This document shows, one piece after another, positions 1-12,723 of a stretch of DNA of 64,000 nt. This DNA comes from Hippophae tibetana (taxonomy: Eukaryota; Streptophyta; Magnoliopsida; Rosales; Elaeagnaceae), in the NCBI GenBank assembly GCA_037013495.1, contig CM072807.1, positions 17,115,001-17,179,000 on the forward strand, given 5' to 3'. The position numbers were made by a program, and so were the translations under genes. Positions within the stretch are counted from its first letter, which is position 1; the number at the start of each line of letters is the position of its first letter. The notes under the pieces are model-generated. The model was not told where the DNA came from. It saw only the letters and a list, made by a program, of their open reading frames with translations, and searched no databases.

Positions 1-790
1 CCTTGATATCTTAATTCCCATAATTACATCAACATGCCCCATGTCTTTCATATCAAATCTTGAATTCAACATAGAATTAGTAGATTTGATCATTACTACC
101 CATAATTAGTATGTCATCAACATAAAGACACAAGATAACGTAACCATCTTCTTTGTCCTTGACATATACACATTTATCACATTCGTTAATTTTAAAGCCA
201 TTTGTCCTCATGACATTATCAAACTTTTCATACCATTGTTTTGGTGCTTTTTTCAAGCCATATAAAGAGTTCACCAATTTACAAACCTTTCCTTCTTTTC
301 CAAGGCATGAAAAACCCTTAGGTTGGTCCATGTAGATTTCTTCATCTAACTCTCCATTTAGAAATGTTGTCTTTACATCCATTTGATGTATTTCAAGATT
401 TCGTAGAGTTGCAATAGAATTTATCATCCTTATAAATGTTATTCTCGTCATAAGAGAATAAGTATCAAAGTAAATAAGGTCATTTCCTTATTTGTATCCC
501 TTAATTACAAGCTTGACCTTGTACTTATCAATTGATCCATCTGATTTACGTTTTCTTGTGAAAATCCACTTAGACTCTAGTGTTTTACTACTTGGAAGTA
601 AATCAACTAGTTCCCAAGTGTGATTTTGCATAATGGACTCAAATTCACTATTAATGGCTTCTTGCCATTGAGGTCCTTCAGAAGAATTCACAACCTCTTC
701 ATAGATTTGAGGTTCACTTTCTAGCAAATAAATCAAAAAATGTGGACCATAAGATGTTTCTATCCTAACCCTCTTGCTACGTCTGAGTTC
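1..790 (-). pseudogene. copia reverse transcriptase remnant
   Basis: ORF 488-736 reads the start of the RT domain (EPQIYEEVVNSSEGPQWQEA and WKIF-like block WIFTRKRKSDGSIDKYKVKL). ORF 77-451 continues with HQMDVKTTFLNGELDEEIYM, SLYGLKKAPKQWYEKFD and LYVDDILIMG; the YVDD catalytic box is intact. A stop and frame change lie between the two pieces near 452-487. The coding continues off the left edge. Confidence 0.88.
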
Positions 791-1074
791 AACCTTAACC
801 TCTTATTCAGGTTTTTTGTTTTGACTATCTTTATTCATAGTCTCATACGTTCATTTAGACAAACTTGATTCTCCTTGAGATTTACCTAAAAATATATGTT
901 CAAAGAACGATGCATTCCTTGATTTTATTATTGTGTTCTTATGTATGTCTGGGATCTTTGACTTATGCACAATAAACCGATAAGTACTACTATTATATGC
1001 ATATCCAATGAAGATGCAATCTATTGTTTTTGGACCTATCTTCACCTTCTTAAGTATATGTATAACCACTTTTG

Positions 1075-2300
1075 CAAGACACCCTTACACTCGTAAATAT
1101 TTATAGGAAGGTACCCTTCCTTTAAATAATTCATACGGTGTCTTATATGTCTTTTTTAGGGTACCTTATTTAAAAGGTAGCTAGCTGATAAAATAGCTTC
1201 CCTCCACAACTTATATGGCAACCCTGAACTTAATAGCATTGTATTCATCATTTCTTCCAAGGTACAATTCTTGTGTTCAACAATTCCATTTTGCTGAGGT
1301 GAATAAAGTGTTATGGTTTCATGAATAACTTCATGTTATGCACAGAATTTACCAAGAAGTACCTCATATTCACCACCATGATCACTACATAGTACCTTGA
1401 TCTTTTTGTTGAGTTGATTCTCAACTTTTGTTTTATAAAGAATAAATTTATCTATAGCTTCATCTTTACTTTTAAGTAAATACACGTAGCAATATTTCGT
1501 GTTATCATCAACAAAAGTAATAAAATACTTATTGTCATCCCTTGTTTGGAGAAATTTAAAATCACATAGATCACTATGGATTAAGTCAAGGGGTTTAGTG
1601 TTCCTTTCAATCTAATGAAATGATGACCTAGTCATTTTTGCCTCAATACAAGTCTCATACTTATGTTTTGAATCTATTTGGAATGCGGGTATATGTTCCA
1701 TGTTAATTAGTCTACATAATGTATCATAATTAACATGACCTAGTCTAACATGTCATAAGTTGGAAGACTCCAACAAATAAGTAAAAGACTTAATTTTATT
1801 AATATTCTTAGTTTTTACAGTCATTACATTAAGCTTAAATAGTCCATCAGATACATATCCCTTTCCTATAAACATTCCATTTTTGGTCACAACGACCTTA
1901 TCATATTCAAACACCATCTGAAAGCCATGCTTGTTTAGCAATGAGCCAGAAACAAGATTCTTACAGATGTTTGGCACATAGAGTACATTTTTTAATGTAA
2001 GCTCCTTGCTAAAGGTCATCTTCAATTTGACCTGGCCTTACCCTTGAATGGCTAAGGTCATAGAATTTCCTATGAAAAGATTATCTCCATCTTTCACTGC
2101 TTCAAAAGTAATGAATAACCCCTTATCTGAGCATACATTCCTTGTTACACCAATGTCAATCCATCACTTCTTTGGGTTTGATCCCATTAAGTTTACCTTA
2201 GAAATGATTGCACATGAGTCAATGTAGGAGATATCATGAGTGATGTCATCAACCATGTTTGCCTCATAGTTTCTGTTTCTTTTTGGAAACCTGCAATTTG
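1075..2300 (-). pseudogene. copia protease and integrase remnant
   Basis: At about 2150-2170 the aspartic protease motif reads WWIDIG where D-T/S-G is expected, so the catalytic triad is altered. ORF 1753-2025 carries the block after the protease (LKNVLYVPNICKNLVSGSLL and NGMFIGKGY), a hallmark of copia Pol. Below 1750 the minus strand continues with a GAG-pre-integrase block (WHVRLGHVNYDTL-like) and the integrase core, including SDHGGEYE and SPQQNGIVEHKN, in several frames with stops. These are recognisable DD35E integrase landmarks. Function is lost. Confidence 0.8.
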
Positions 2301-2319
2301 GGGCTTTATGCCTTGTCCT

Positions 2320-3240
2320 CTAACAGTTAAAGAAAATCTCTCTGAAGCTTGACTTCTTAAAAGTTTCTTCTTTAGGTCCCAATTTAAACCCTTTACCCAA
2401 CTTTCTCTTGCTCTTATTCTTATTATGTTTGGAACTTTGACCATGTTCTATTACATTAGCCTTGGGTGCTAATGGGATATAACCTCTTTTAGAAGATGTC
2501 TTGTTGTCTTCTTCCACTTTGAATCATATCAGGAAGTCTTTCAAAGACATTTCCTTTCGCTTGTGCTTAAGGTAAGCCTCGAACTCTATCCATAAAGGGG
2601 ACAACTTTTCAATAATAGCTGCAACTTGGAAGGTTTTACTAAGTACCATCCCTTCATCATACATCTTTGTTATGATATCTTTAATTTCACGTGCTTGATT
2701 GCATACCGATTTAGAGTCCACCATCTTATAATCAAGAAAGCGACCAACCAAAAATTTCTTGGCACCGAAATTTTCAGTTTCATACTTATGGTCCAATGAT
2801 TCCCACAAGTCTTTGGTCATCTTTTCCTTATTGTACTTATTGTACAAGGAATCAGTTAAACTACTTAGAACATAGTTCCAACATAGATAATCAGAATGCT
2901 TTCATGCTTTAATAGCACTACCATATTGAAAATTTTGTTCACCCTCAAGTTGATCGAGAGTTTCTCTAGTCAAGAACCTTGCTAAATTAAAAGTGGTGCG
3001 ATAAAAGATCATCTTACTCTTCCATCTCTTGAAGTTTAAGCCATTAAACTTCTCCGGTCTTTCTACCACAACATGGTTCATAGAAACAGAAACTGGTAAC
3101 GTTGGGGTAACCTTATGAGCCACAGAAGGCCTCATCATTTGGTTCACAATAGAACCATCCATAATAAGTTCAGCAACATTCACAGTTAGGTTTTCAGTTT
3201 GGAGCACTACAATGGTCATTTCAAATTCCATAATCTTTTC
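2320..3240 (-). pseudogene. copia gag with damaged zinc knuckle
   Basis: The upper part (about 2902-3240) reads a gag N-terminus with the motif RPEKFNGLNFKRWKSKM, typical of copia gag. The part at 2524-2847 continues with the UBN2-like gag core (DLWESLDHKYETE, YKMVDSKSV). The part at 2320-2517 is the basic linker before the knuckle. Around 2305-2345 the knuckle reads NC, a stop, then RTRHKAPNC, so the first half of the CCHC motif is damaged. At least three frame breaks separate the pieces. In an intact element this protein would form the virus-like particle and package RNA. Confidence 0.8.
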
Positions 3241-3294
3241 TTTATATTTTCTGTTAAATACACAAATAGCAATACAAGTTTTAAAAATCATCAA

Positions 3295-6290
3295 ATAAAG
3301 TTTAAAAATATGTTCATTTATATATATATATTTATGAATTTCATTAATTATAGTGATTAAATAATTTTAAAATAAAATACAAATATAAAGTAAAAAAATT
3401 AAGATTAGTAACACAAAATAAATAAAGAAACCATAAACACTTAATAAAAAAATCTGAATTAAAAAACATTACAATTATATAAAATAATTAATAATAATAA
3501 TACAGAAAGTGATAGAATCAAGTAAAAATAAAGTGCAAGTAATTTAATATAAGAGTAAAATTAATAAAAATTAATATTAAATACATGATGAAAGAAATTA
3601 ATAAAGATGTAAAAATTGAATGGCAATTATAATAAAATATATATAGCAATATAACATAATAGATAAATATAATCTATTATAAATAATCTATTTGTCTTAA
3701 AATATTTTTTAAAATATTTTTTTTTTGTATTTGTTTGTCTAGAAAATACGGAAAAAAATTATTTTAAGATTATAGGAAATAATACACTCACAAAAAATTT
3801 AAGGATAAAATTATTTTATTAAAATTAGAAATATATATATATATATATATATAATTTAAAATAGAAAAGGATAATAATCAAGGCTTGTGTATCACACAGT
3901 GTCCTTAAGATAATTTTTTCACTCATAGTGGGTGTTTGGGAACAACATAAACTTATTACCTAAAATACAATGATTAAATAATAATAAACCTATATTATAG
4001 TTTATTATTCTACGAACTTTAAATTAACTGAATTCTATCAAAAGAACCTAAGTGTAGATAAACAAAAAAAATATTTTTTTTACCTTTTCTACCTCCTCTT
4101 ATTTTCTTTTATTTTTATTTTCCTTTTTCCTCTCGTTCCCTTCTTCTCTCTTCCTTCCTTTTCTTCTTCTCTTCGCTTCTATATTTTTCTTCTTATTTTC
4201 GTTCTTAGTTTTCTTCTATATTTTTCTTCTCACCTTTCTTTTCTATTTATTGAAAAATTATACAAAAACAGAAGCTCAGAATTAAAGCATAAGTAGAAAA
4301 ACATAAGCTAAAATTGAAGCAGGGAAATGAAAGAAATCAAAATTGGAGGTGACAAAAAATTAAAAAATGAAACTGAAAATTGAAATTTTTATTCAAGTGT
4401 TCTAACATAACTCTCAAAGCTGTGTAGGCATTCATGTCTTCTTCTAAATAGAAAAACAAGAAAAAAAATTAAAATTTCTATTGAAATAGTATATTTTTAT
4501 GTTCATTTTATATATTTTTATGAGTTGTTTATTTTTTCAATACTCATATTTCATAAATAATTTTATTTATTAACGAATTTTTAAAATGATTTTCTTTTAA
4601 TACGCATGATATAAAAAAAATATCTCATTTAGTGGTACCTATATTTTTTTAAAATTTTATTTTAATAATTTTTAACAATATTAAGGAAAATAAACTTATT
4701 TTTACCTAGATATAAAATGAGAATTCTAACTAAATATATTAATGTTGTTTCTTATAATTTATTTTTTAATTTTCCCCATTATTTCCTATATAATAGAGGA
4801 TTTTGTCTATAATGAACATATCTCATATAATAGTTTAAAAAAAATAAAGTGTGATTAAGTTTAGAAATATATAAATTATAACTTACTAATCAAATTGTCC
4901 ACAAAATTTATTTATTCTTCTCTCATTTTCTAACTCTCGATTCCATTTTCTTCTTCTATCTCATTTTCTAATTTCCCGCCTCATTTTCTTTCCCTTTCTC
5001 CTTATTTTTTAAAAGATGATAAAAAAATATCATCAATTACCAGCTTTTAATGAGCACCTAAGTCGTGTCATTAGCAACTTCAAACTGTGGAAAAAAATTA
5101 ATAATTTATTTTTATTATAAATAAAAAAAATTATAAATTTTTAATAAATAATAATAATAAATTATAAAATTTTAAATTGTTAAAAACTTTACTCAATAGT
5201 TACAATAATTTTTATGAAAAATTATTGACATTTTAAAAAAATAAATTATTTAAGATTAATTTGAATTTAAAATGTTACAGTTTATAATTTTAAAATATAA
5301 AAAATTATATATTTATTAATATGAGATAAAAATTTAATTTTTATTATTATTTAGATTTATATTATAAAATATAGATATTATTTTTTATTTTTTATTCTCT
5401 TTATTGTTTCAATTATTGTCTCTAACCAAACAATTTTATAATAAGTTTTCAAGTTATAAAAAAATGAAAATCATAATGTATTATAATATTCAATTAATAT
5501 CATAGGGTATTTGTAAAAATAAATAAATAGATTACATTGTAAGACATATCTCTAATATTATTATAATTTTAATTATTACTAAGAAAACAAATATTTATTA
5601 ATAATAAATTTATTTATGTATTAAAATATAATTAATTAGATATAATTTATATAATTTATTATATTATTAATAAAAATAATTATAATAATATTATATTAGA
5701 TAATATTTCTAAGCAAAATTTGCGATAGAAAGTTGGATATAGAGGTTTCACAAATTGTTTTAATAATTTAACTATTTTTATGAATATTATTTTTTATATC
5801 ATAATTATAATTAATATTATAATTATTTATTAAATATAATTGTAATTATATTTATTAATAATAATAATAATAATGTATTATATTATTTATGAATTATCAA
5901 AATGTTTAGCATATCATTTTCAATATACGTATAAATTTATATTTATTTTATTATAAAATAAATTATTTTTTATTTTTTAAAATAAATTTTTTAATATATG
6001 ATATTATAAAAGAGATTTGCGTAGTTAAAATTAATTATAAATTTATAAGATATTAATATTTTTTTATACTTATTCCAAGTTTAAATAGAACCAACTAAAA
6101 ACTGGGATTTCAAGTTTAAAATTAAATTTTATCTATTTTTAAAATAAGACACAAATAATCCTTTTTTTAAAACTATTACATGAGATATGGAACAAAATCC
6201 CATATAACACACTAGAGACCTCATTCTCAAAGTTATAGGAGGAAAACAAATGTACGCAATTTCTATTGAAAACGTATAAATGGGTTTTAT
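3295..6290. other. AT-rich intergenic DNA without genes
   Basis: Almost only A and T with long homopolymers and an (AT)n run at about 3831-3853. A pyrimidine-rich stretch on plus lies at about 4080-4250 (CTTT/TTCT blocks). No ORF with protein-like composition was seen on either strand, and I cannot identify a transposon end. Confidence 0.7.
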
Positions 6291-6376
6291 GGATTAATAT
6301 CAAAAATATCCCCAAACTTTAAGGAATCTTTAAAAATATCCTTAAGGTTTCAAAAAATACAAAAAACATTCCTAAA

Positions 6377-7336
6377 ATGGAAGAAGAAAAAATAAACCAA
6401 GAAATAATATATATAGAAATAGAAGACATATCAAGATGTTTTTCACAATAAATGTTAACGAGTAAAAAAAAATTTGAAGAATTTCAAAAAACAAAATTAA
6501 ATCTTAAAGAAGGAGATGGATTTAAAAACCCATCATTTTTATTAAGAAAATTATTCCCTAGGAAAAACATAATTTATTATGGCATAAGTAATAAAGAAAT
6601 GAGTATTAAGTTACAAATGCAAAAAGAATGTATAATATATCATTAATTGATAAATAAACTAAATTAAACAAACTATCGAAAATTTCTCATAAAGATAAAA
6701 AAAAAATTGGATACATCTATTTAAGAGGAATTCAAATATTAATAAAGACTCATTTTAGAGAAGGAATAGATACACCAATAAAAATAGCATTATTATATAA
6801 CAAAATAATAAATAGGCAAGATGCCTTATTAGGAATGATCCATGGTAATTTAGGATACCAAAAGTTAAAATTTATAACATATCCTAGATTTGCTATTAAT
6901 ATACATGATAAAAATTTAAATCAAGTATTAAGTCTAGCTTATGAATTTGAAAGAGGAGATTTAATGAAAAAAAGAAATCATCAATTTTCAATACATTATC
7001 TAGTAGCATATATTTTAACAAATAGTCATAATAATTCAATATATGGACAAACTGAAATTATTGAAATAGACAAAACTTTTAAAGAACTTAGACAAATAAT
7101 AAAACCAAAAATATTAACAAACTTTGAAATACCAGAATAATGAAAATTAGATATCAAAGAAAAACCCTTGATAATAAGAAGAAAAATTAATGTTGTTAAA
7201 AATAATAACATGTCAATGTTTACTTTTAGAGACTATGAAAGAGAAACTTCTAACCAAGAAGAAGTTAAAAAACTAGAAAATGAAGTCAAAATAATGAAGG
7301 CATTAGTTCATGATTGTATATTAGGAAAAAAATAAT
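6377..7336 (+). pseudogene. Pararetroviral movement protein (30K family), broken
   Basis: The reading starts at ATG 6377; an early stop at about 6449-6451 is followed by the open part 6452-6646, and a frame change precedes 6835-7140. The product corresponds to the caulimovirid cell-to-cell movement protein. Landmarks are the YYGISNKEM block, the block around THFREGIDTPIKIALL, and FAINIHDKNLNQVLSLAYEF. The same blocks recur in copy 2 (35300-37570, split by a solo LTR) and copy 3 (about 60780 down to 60380, minus). The frame would end at 7334-7336 in TAA, which overlaps the ATG of the next ORF (TAATG). The same junction occurs in copy 2 near 37767, so it is an ancestral feature. Confidence 0.82.
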
Positions 7337-7795
7337 GTTTAAAGATAAAATAAAAAATATGCATTTAGAAGTAAATAGAAGCCTAGTATGTGTAGCAAAA
7401 AATCAAACAATATTATTTAAAATTGTACAATTATTAACAGAGAAAATGAATTTAGTCCAAGAATGAAACACAAAATATTTACAAGAAGTAATAGTATTAC
7501 TAAAGAAAATAAAGGAAGGTGGTTATAATAAACTACAACAAGATATGCATAAGGAATTTTCAGAATTAAGAAAAAATGTATACAACATACATAGAAATAA
7601 TGAAATAATAGGTTATGAATATGATCTCTTAAAAGGACTAAAAGAAGAACCACCTAAGAGATCAGATTCTCTTATTCCCAAAAATGAGAAGGAAAAATGA
7701 GAAACAATCTAAGAACAAAGAGATAATTTCAATTTAATGGAATATAGAAAAGAATTAGAAAGAAAATTCATGGACACTTAAAATAGAGATATAGA
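7335..7795 (+). pseudogene. Small pararetroviral ORF after the movement protein
   Basis: It starts at ATG 7335, overlapping the preceding stop, and reads a lysine- and glutamate-rich, helix-prone protein (ILFKIVQLLTEKMN region), with stops at about 7465 and 7700. By position it matches ORF II/III of caulimoviruses (aphid-transmission factor or virion-associated protein), but I see no diagnostic motif for either. The start is preserved in copy 2 (about 37769). The function is unknown. Confidence 0.5.
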
Positions 7796-7799
7796 AAAG

Positions 7800-9085
7800 T
7801 TGGTTAGTTTATTAACATTAACTAATAAAGAAATAGAACATTATAATGAAAAACTTTGTACTAACAAAGAAGAGGATGATATGACAATAATCAGTGAAAC
7901 TGATTCTAAACCAGAAAACATGACCTTAAAAGGTCATATGAAACCAATTTCATTACCAGTTTCTTACCAAGAAGGAACATCTGACCCACATAGGGGAGAA
8001 AGAAATAGGCAAAGAACAGAACAATATGATACCACATATAGAAGAAGACAACCACTTAAAATGGAGGAAGGGTTGCATTGGGGAATTAGAGGTAGTATTC
8101 CACCAGAGTTTAAACTCCATGATAATTATAAATCTGAACTTCTAGATTTAGATTGTATAAGAGATAGGAAAAAGGCCTTAGATGAATGGGCTAGTGGAAT
8201 GAGTGTGCTTATATAAACTTTTCAAACTACCAAAACAAACCCTTCAACCTGTAGAGTGCTTATAGCATATAAAATGACAGGAAATGTTAAAGTTTGGTTT
8301 TCAAACTTAACATATCAACAACATTTGTTAATACAAGGAAATGCTTCCACAGGAAGGGAATACTTGGATACAGTAATAAATGAAATAGACAAAGAATTTA
8401 TTGGAGAAGATAAAGGAAGGACTATCACTGAATCCAGTGAAAATGAAATCAATGAAGCTAAATGGCATCTAACAAATATGGAAATTTGTAACATGTGTTA
8501 CATAGATTCTTTTACTTATGAATATGAAATGTATTACCATAAATTACCATCCTATATGCAAACAACTTATAAAGAAATATTTTTTCAAAAATTACCTGAA
8601 CACTATATAAAACCTTAATAGAAAATTGGGAACAAAGGAATAAAGAAACTATACTAGATACTCTAGGAGGAAGAATAAGAAGCCTTAAAGATGAGATCAT
8701 TATTAAATGCCAAGAAAGAAAAGAATACAAATAGATAAGAGGAAAAGATAAAATATGCTATGATACAAGAGATTTTAGAATATTAGAGAAATATGGATGT
8801 AATATAAAATTTTATAAACAAAAATATAAATATAAAAATTTTAAAAATATAAATTCAGAAAACAAAATTTCCAAAAATATAAAAAGAGATTTAATAGAGA
8901 AAACTACAAGAAAAAATATTTTAGAAGAAAGAATTATAAAGCTTCTGAAAAAAGGAATTAGTACCCTTTATGAAAGAAAAAATGCAGATATTGGATTTGT
9001 AATGAAGAAGGACATTATGCTAATGAATGTCCAAGAAAACTTCAACATAAAAAGGAATTTCCCCAAAAAGAAAAAATCTTATAAG
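7800..9085 (+). pseudogene. Pararetroviral coat protein with CCHC-type finger, broken
   Basis: An acidic N-terminal part (7800-8216) is followed after a stop by the capsid core (8256-8618: MTGNVKVWFSNLT, a tyrosine-rich YEYEMYYHKLPSYMQTTYK region) and a lysine-rich tail. At about 8981-9031 it has a zinc finger [16 protein letters not shown]. This matches the caulimovirid coat-protein finger, but a tyrosine stands where those viruses have a cysteine. The stops at 8214-8216 and 8616-8618 and a frame change before the finger make it a pseudogene. In copy 2 most of this gene is deleted; only the end of the finger remains near 37968-38005. Confidence 0.82.
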
Positions 9086-9089
9086 AAGC

Positions 9090-11210
9090 TTTCAAAATGA
9101 AATTAGAACCAATCAAGGAATCTTATATAGATGATACTTATAGTATCTATCTATTGGAAGAAACTGAGGAAGAAATAACTGACTTAGAATATGAACAATC
9201 AAATTATGAATATTTTCATCAAAAGATGAATGATTTGTATAGTATTACAAATCCAAATACTACTTACATTAAAGTAGGACTAAAATTTAAAGGCTATAAC
9301 ACTTATCATTTACATGCATATATAGATATATGAGCTAGTATGTGTGTTGCCAGTAGTATGCATTTCCAAAAGATAATTGGAAACAAGCACCAAAATATTT
9401 AATTGTAAGAATTGCTAATAATACTATAATAAAACTCAATAAGGTATTAAAAGATACTAATATAATGATAGGAAGAGAAAAATTTCACATTCCTACCATA
9501 TATCAACAGGAAACGTGAGTAGATTTGTTAATAGAAAATAATTTTCTAAACTTATATCAACCTTTCACACAAGATTTCGATAAATTAAGTCTCACAACCT
9601 TAGAAGGAGATATTATCTATGTCTCCAAATTAAGAAAAGCTTTAACTATTTCAAACCCAATTTTTATGCAACAACATAAAAAACAAAAATGTGATGAGAT
9701 AGAAGACCAACAAACACATTATTTAGAAAATATTTCATTAGATATAGAAGAGAAACAAAACTCTTTTCTCATTGAAATAAAAGAAGATAAAGCCCTAACA
9801 TGCATTAGAAAACTATTAAAAACAGTCAGTTCAAAAAATCCTTTGGATCCAAAAATAAATAAATCTAAAACAATAGTCAACATAAAATTAAGAGATCCTA
9901 ACAAGATCATAAGAGTAAAACCAATGATTTATACTCTAGAAGACAAGATTGAATTTGGAAAAAAAAATTCAAGAACTTTGGGAATTAAAAGTCATAATAC
10001 CAAGTAATTCACCTCACTCTAGACCATCATTCTTAGTTGAAAAAGAAGCTGAGAAAAGAAAAGGAAAAAAGAGAATGGTAATAAATTTAAAGCACTGAAT
10101 AAAGAAACCATTGACGATTGATACTTCATTCCAATAAAGGAAGAATTACTATCATTAATAAAAGGAAAGAAATACTTCTCGAGTTTTGATTGCAAAAGTG
10201 GATTTTGGCAAATAAGATTGGATGATGAATCCCAAAATTAACGGCATTTAGTTTTCCTCAAGGACAATTCCAATAGACAGTTATACCATTTGAATTAAAA
10301 CAAGCTCCAGGTATTTTTCAAAGATATATGCATAACATATTCATGAAATTACAAGATATTTGTTGTGTTTACATATATGATATTTTGGTTTTCAGTAATG
10401 AATTAAATAAACATTATTTGGATATTATCAATATTCTACAAGAATGTATAAAAGAAAGCATTGTACTATCTGAAAAGAAAGCAGTACTTGCTCAACAAAA
10501 GATTAAATACTTAGGGTTGGAAATTGAAGATGGAAAACATAATCTACAGCCCTATTTACTAAATAATATTCAAGGTTTTCCTAATGAATTAAAAGATAAA
10601 AACCAATTACAGAGATTTTTAGGATGTTTAACATATGTAGAAGCATACATAAAGAAACTTGCATAAATGAGAAAACCATTACAAGAAAAATTGAAAAAGA
10701 TTATATCTGGAAATGGACATAAGAAGATACTCTATATATGGATAGAGTAAAAGCAAAGGTAAAAAATTTACCAAATTTATAACATCTAGGACCAGATGAT
10801 AAGATGATAATTGAAACAGATGCTTCACAAGAATATTAAGGAGCAGTTCTTAAAGTAAGAGTAGATGAAAAATATGAATATCTTTATAGATATACATCAT
10901 GATCTTTTCAAGGTTTAGAATTAAATTACCATAGTAATGAAAAAGAATATTTACCTTTTAAAAAAGCTATTAAGAAATTTGCAATATATGTCATAAGCTC
11001 CAGATTCATTGTTAGAATAGATAACAAGAATTTTGGTTATTTCTTAAGAACTAATATTACAGGTGAATACAAACAAGGAAGATTAGTTAGATGGCAATGG
11101 TGGTTCAACCATTATAATTTTGATGTTGAACATCTTACAGGCCATAAAAATAGTTTATATTGTTGATGCTCTTACCAGAGAATTAGCACCTCTAACTATT
11201 TTTATGCTTT
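9090..11210 (+). pseudogene. Pararetroviral protease, reverse transcriptase and RNase H, broken
   Basis: The protease motif at about 9320-9342 reads YIDI, a stop, then ASMC, so the active-site glycine codon has become a stop. RT follows with frame breaks: SPHSRPSFLVEK (about 10010), FDCKSGFWQIRLD (about 10180), then 10328-10666 including YIYDILVF at 10370, where the first aspartate of the catalytic Y-x-D-D box is a tyrosine. RNase H follows (ETDAS at about 10815, NYHSNEKEYLPFKKAIKKF, NITGEYKQGRLVRWQWW). The gene would make DNA from pregenomic RNA; this copy cannot. Length (about 700 codons) is as expected for the family. Confidence 0.88.
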
Positions 11211-11219
11211 CAGGAATGG

Positions 11220-11850
11220 AACATTTTTGATATCAAAATCAAGATAAAGGAAAAGGAGATAAAAATCCTACAGGAATAACTCGAACTACTATATCTCGAG
11301 AAATCTCTTATGGAGACAGGAAAGAAATAGGAAGAACTTAATTGTTCAAAACCACATCTAGAGACCAGAAGCTCAAAAAGGAATCTCCGTTAAAAAAGGA
11401 AGAACCTAATAGTTCACAAAAAACTTTTTAAACCACAAAGCTCAATTGGGAAGATGAGGCAGAAAAAGAAGAATAGAAAAAAAAATTATGTGATCTATAA
11501 TGGCCCAAAACCAGGAATTTATAACAACTAGGTAAAAACTAGCAAATCTATTCTAGGAATCAGTGGAGTAACTCATAGAGCCTTCACCAAAAGAATAGAA
11601 TCTGAAGGTAGTTATGCCAACTACAAAATACCAAAACTAATAACTCTATAGGATATAGTAAGAAATTATTCTGCACACTACAACAACAACCAACAACTCC
11701 AAGTAGATTGACAAATCTTGGAAAGATAGCAAGGCCTCCAGTACTATTTAGAGAAACATCTCCTTTAGAGACATCAAAAAATAGTAATTCATTCATAACT
11801 ATTCAGGGAGACATCTCCTAGAACTACTTCAATCATTAAAGATGAAAAAG
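11220..11850 (+). pseudogene. Pararetroviral transactivator (Cauli_VI domain), 3' deleted
   Basis: After the RNase H comes a hydrophilic part with stops. At 11486-11650 a Cauli_VI/viroplasmin domain reads VIYNGPKPGIYNN, a stop, then GISGVTHRAFTKRIE. This domain marks the translational transactivator/inclusion-body protein of Caulimovirus and related genera. The C-terminal two thirds, present in copy 2 (40967-41419), is missing here: the sequence jumps at about 11845-11855 into the region downstream of the copy 2 TATA box. Confidence 0.8.
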
Positions 11851-11855
11851 AACCC

Positions 11856-12320
11856 TTATTATCATTTCAGAGGACACATACAAAAAAGCACAGAAATTTA
11901 GAGCTCTCTACTCTAAAACACTCTAGCATAGAAAACATTTCTATCTAGAAATCTCAAAACCAATAATGTTATACCTAGTAATTATGAGCGGCTAAGCACC
12001 CCTTTCAAGGTTCTTAGTTGGCCTTAAGTTGAAATAATTATTATTCTATGAATAAAATGGAGTTCAGTTACTCTTTTTTAGTAAGTCAACTATTGGACAC
12101 CATTTATGTATGGATGCATAAGGATCGCTATTACCAGAAAGGGCGTTGAGGTTTGAGCAAAGTTGAGGCATAACAAGTGTAATAAAAGAAGATGAACAAA
12201 AGGGAAGACCGTGGTAGACCCATCAAATTTAGGTATAATAATTGTAAATTTAAGCGAGTTAAGAATCTTGAATGTTTAAATATTTGCTTACAACAAGACA
12301 TAATATTGCTAAAATAGGAA
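11856..12320 (+). promoter_or_regulatory. Pararetroviral intergenic region with polyadenylation signal
   Basis: Non-coding stretch aligned with 41530-41960 of copy 2. It holds AATAAA at 12051-12056, the counterpart of AATAAA at 41722 in copy 2, where it lies about 200 bases beyond a TATA box. In caulimovirids the pregenomic RNA promoter and the poly(A) signal lie together after the transactivator gene. The TATA box itself has been deleted in this copy. Confidence 0.5.
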
Positions 12321-12321
12321 A

Positions 12322-12494
12322 ATGGAAATTGTTTTTAGATATAAACAACTAATAATTCCAATGGAAATCAAAGATAAAAATCTAATTCTATTAGAAACAT
12401 TTGATAAAAGTTATCTTTATCATTTAAATGAATATTTTAAAGATAAAAATTGTGAAACTTGTCTTGAAAATTTTAAAAGATTTAACACCTTATT

Positions 12495-12540
<46 letters not shown>

Positions 12541-12723
12541 TATATTAAAGATATTACAAGCATCATAAACCATCATGTTTCAAGAACTTTAAAAGAATAT
12601 TTTAGTCAAAAATATGTAAGAATAGAGGAAGAAGAATTCAACAACTTAATATTTGGATACTACTTCTTTGAAGATTATAAATACATTGTATGTACACAAG
12701 AAAAACCTACTTGTAGATTATGA
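12322..12723 (+). CDS. Leader-region ORF of unknown function with (TA)n expansion
   Basis: A 133-codon ORF between the poly(A) signal and the primer-binding site of copy 1. It is not recognised. It is charged and rich in lysine and tyrosine, and its centre is an I-Y repeat coded by a (TA)n run at about 12497-12536, plainly a microsatellite expansion in frame. A second open part follows (about 12781-12990). Copy 2 has no counterpart: its poly(A)-to-PBS distance is about 400 bases against about 1000 here. It may be an extra viral ORF like those around the PBS in soymoviruses, or captured DNA. Confidence 0.35.

Larger units (their letters stand above)
1..3294 (-). mobile_element. Degenerate Ty1/copia retrotransposon, truncated by window edge
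   Basis: Reading the minus strand from about 3290 down to 1 gives the copia order: gag, CCHC knuckle, protease, integrase, reverse transcriptase. Sequence similarity is to the TNT1-94/Tork kind of plant copia Pol (inferred from motif wording, not from a search). Many stops and frameshifts separate the pieces, so it is not functional. The RNase H end and 3' LTR lie beyond position 1. I found no tRNA-Met primer site or clear 5' LTR in the AT-rich DNA to the right, so the 5' end is lost or unrecognisable. Confidence 0.9.
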
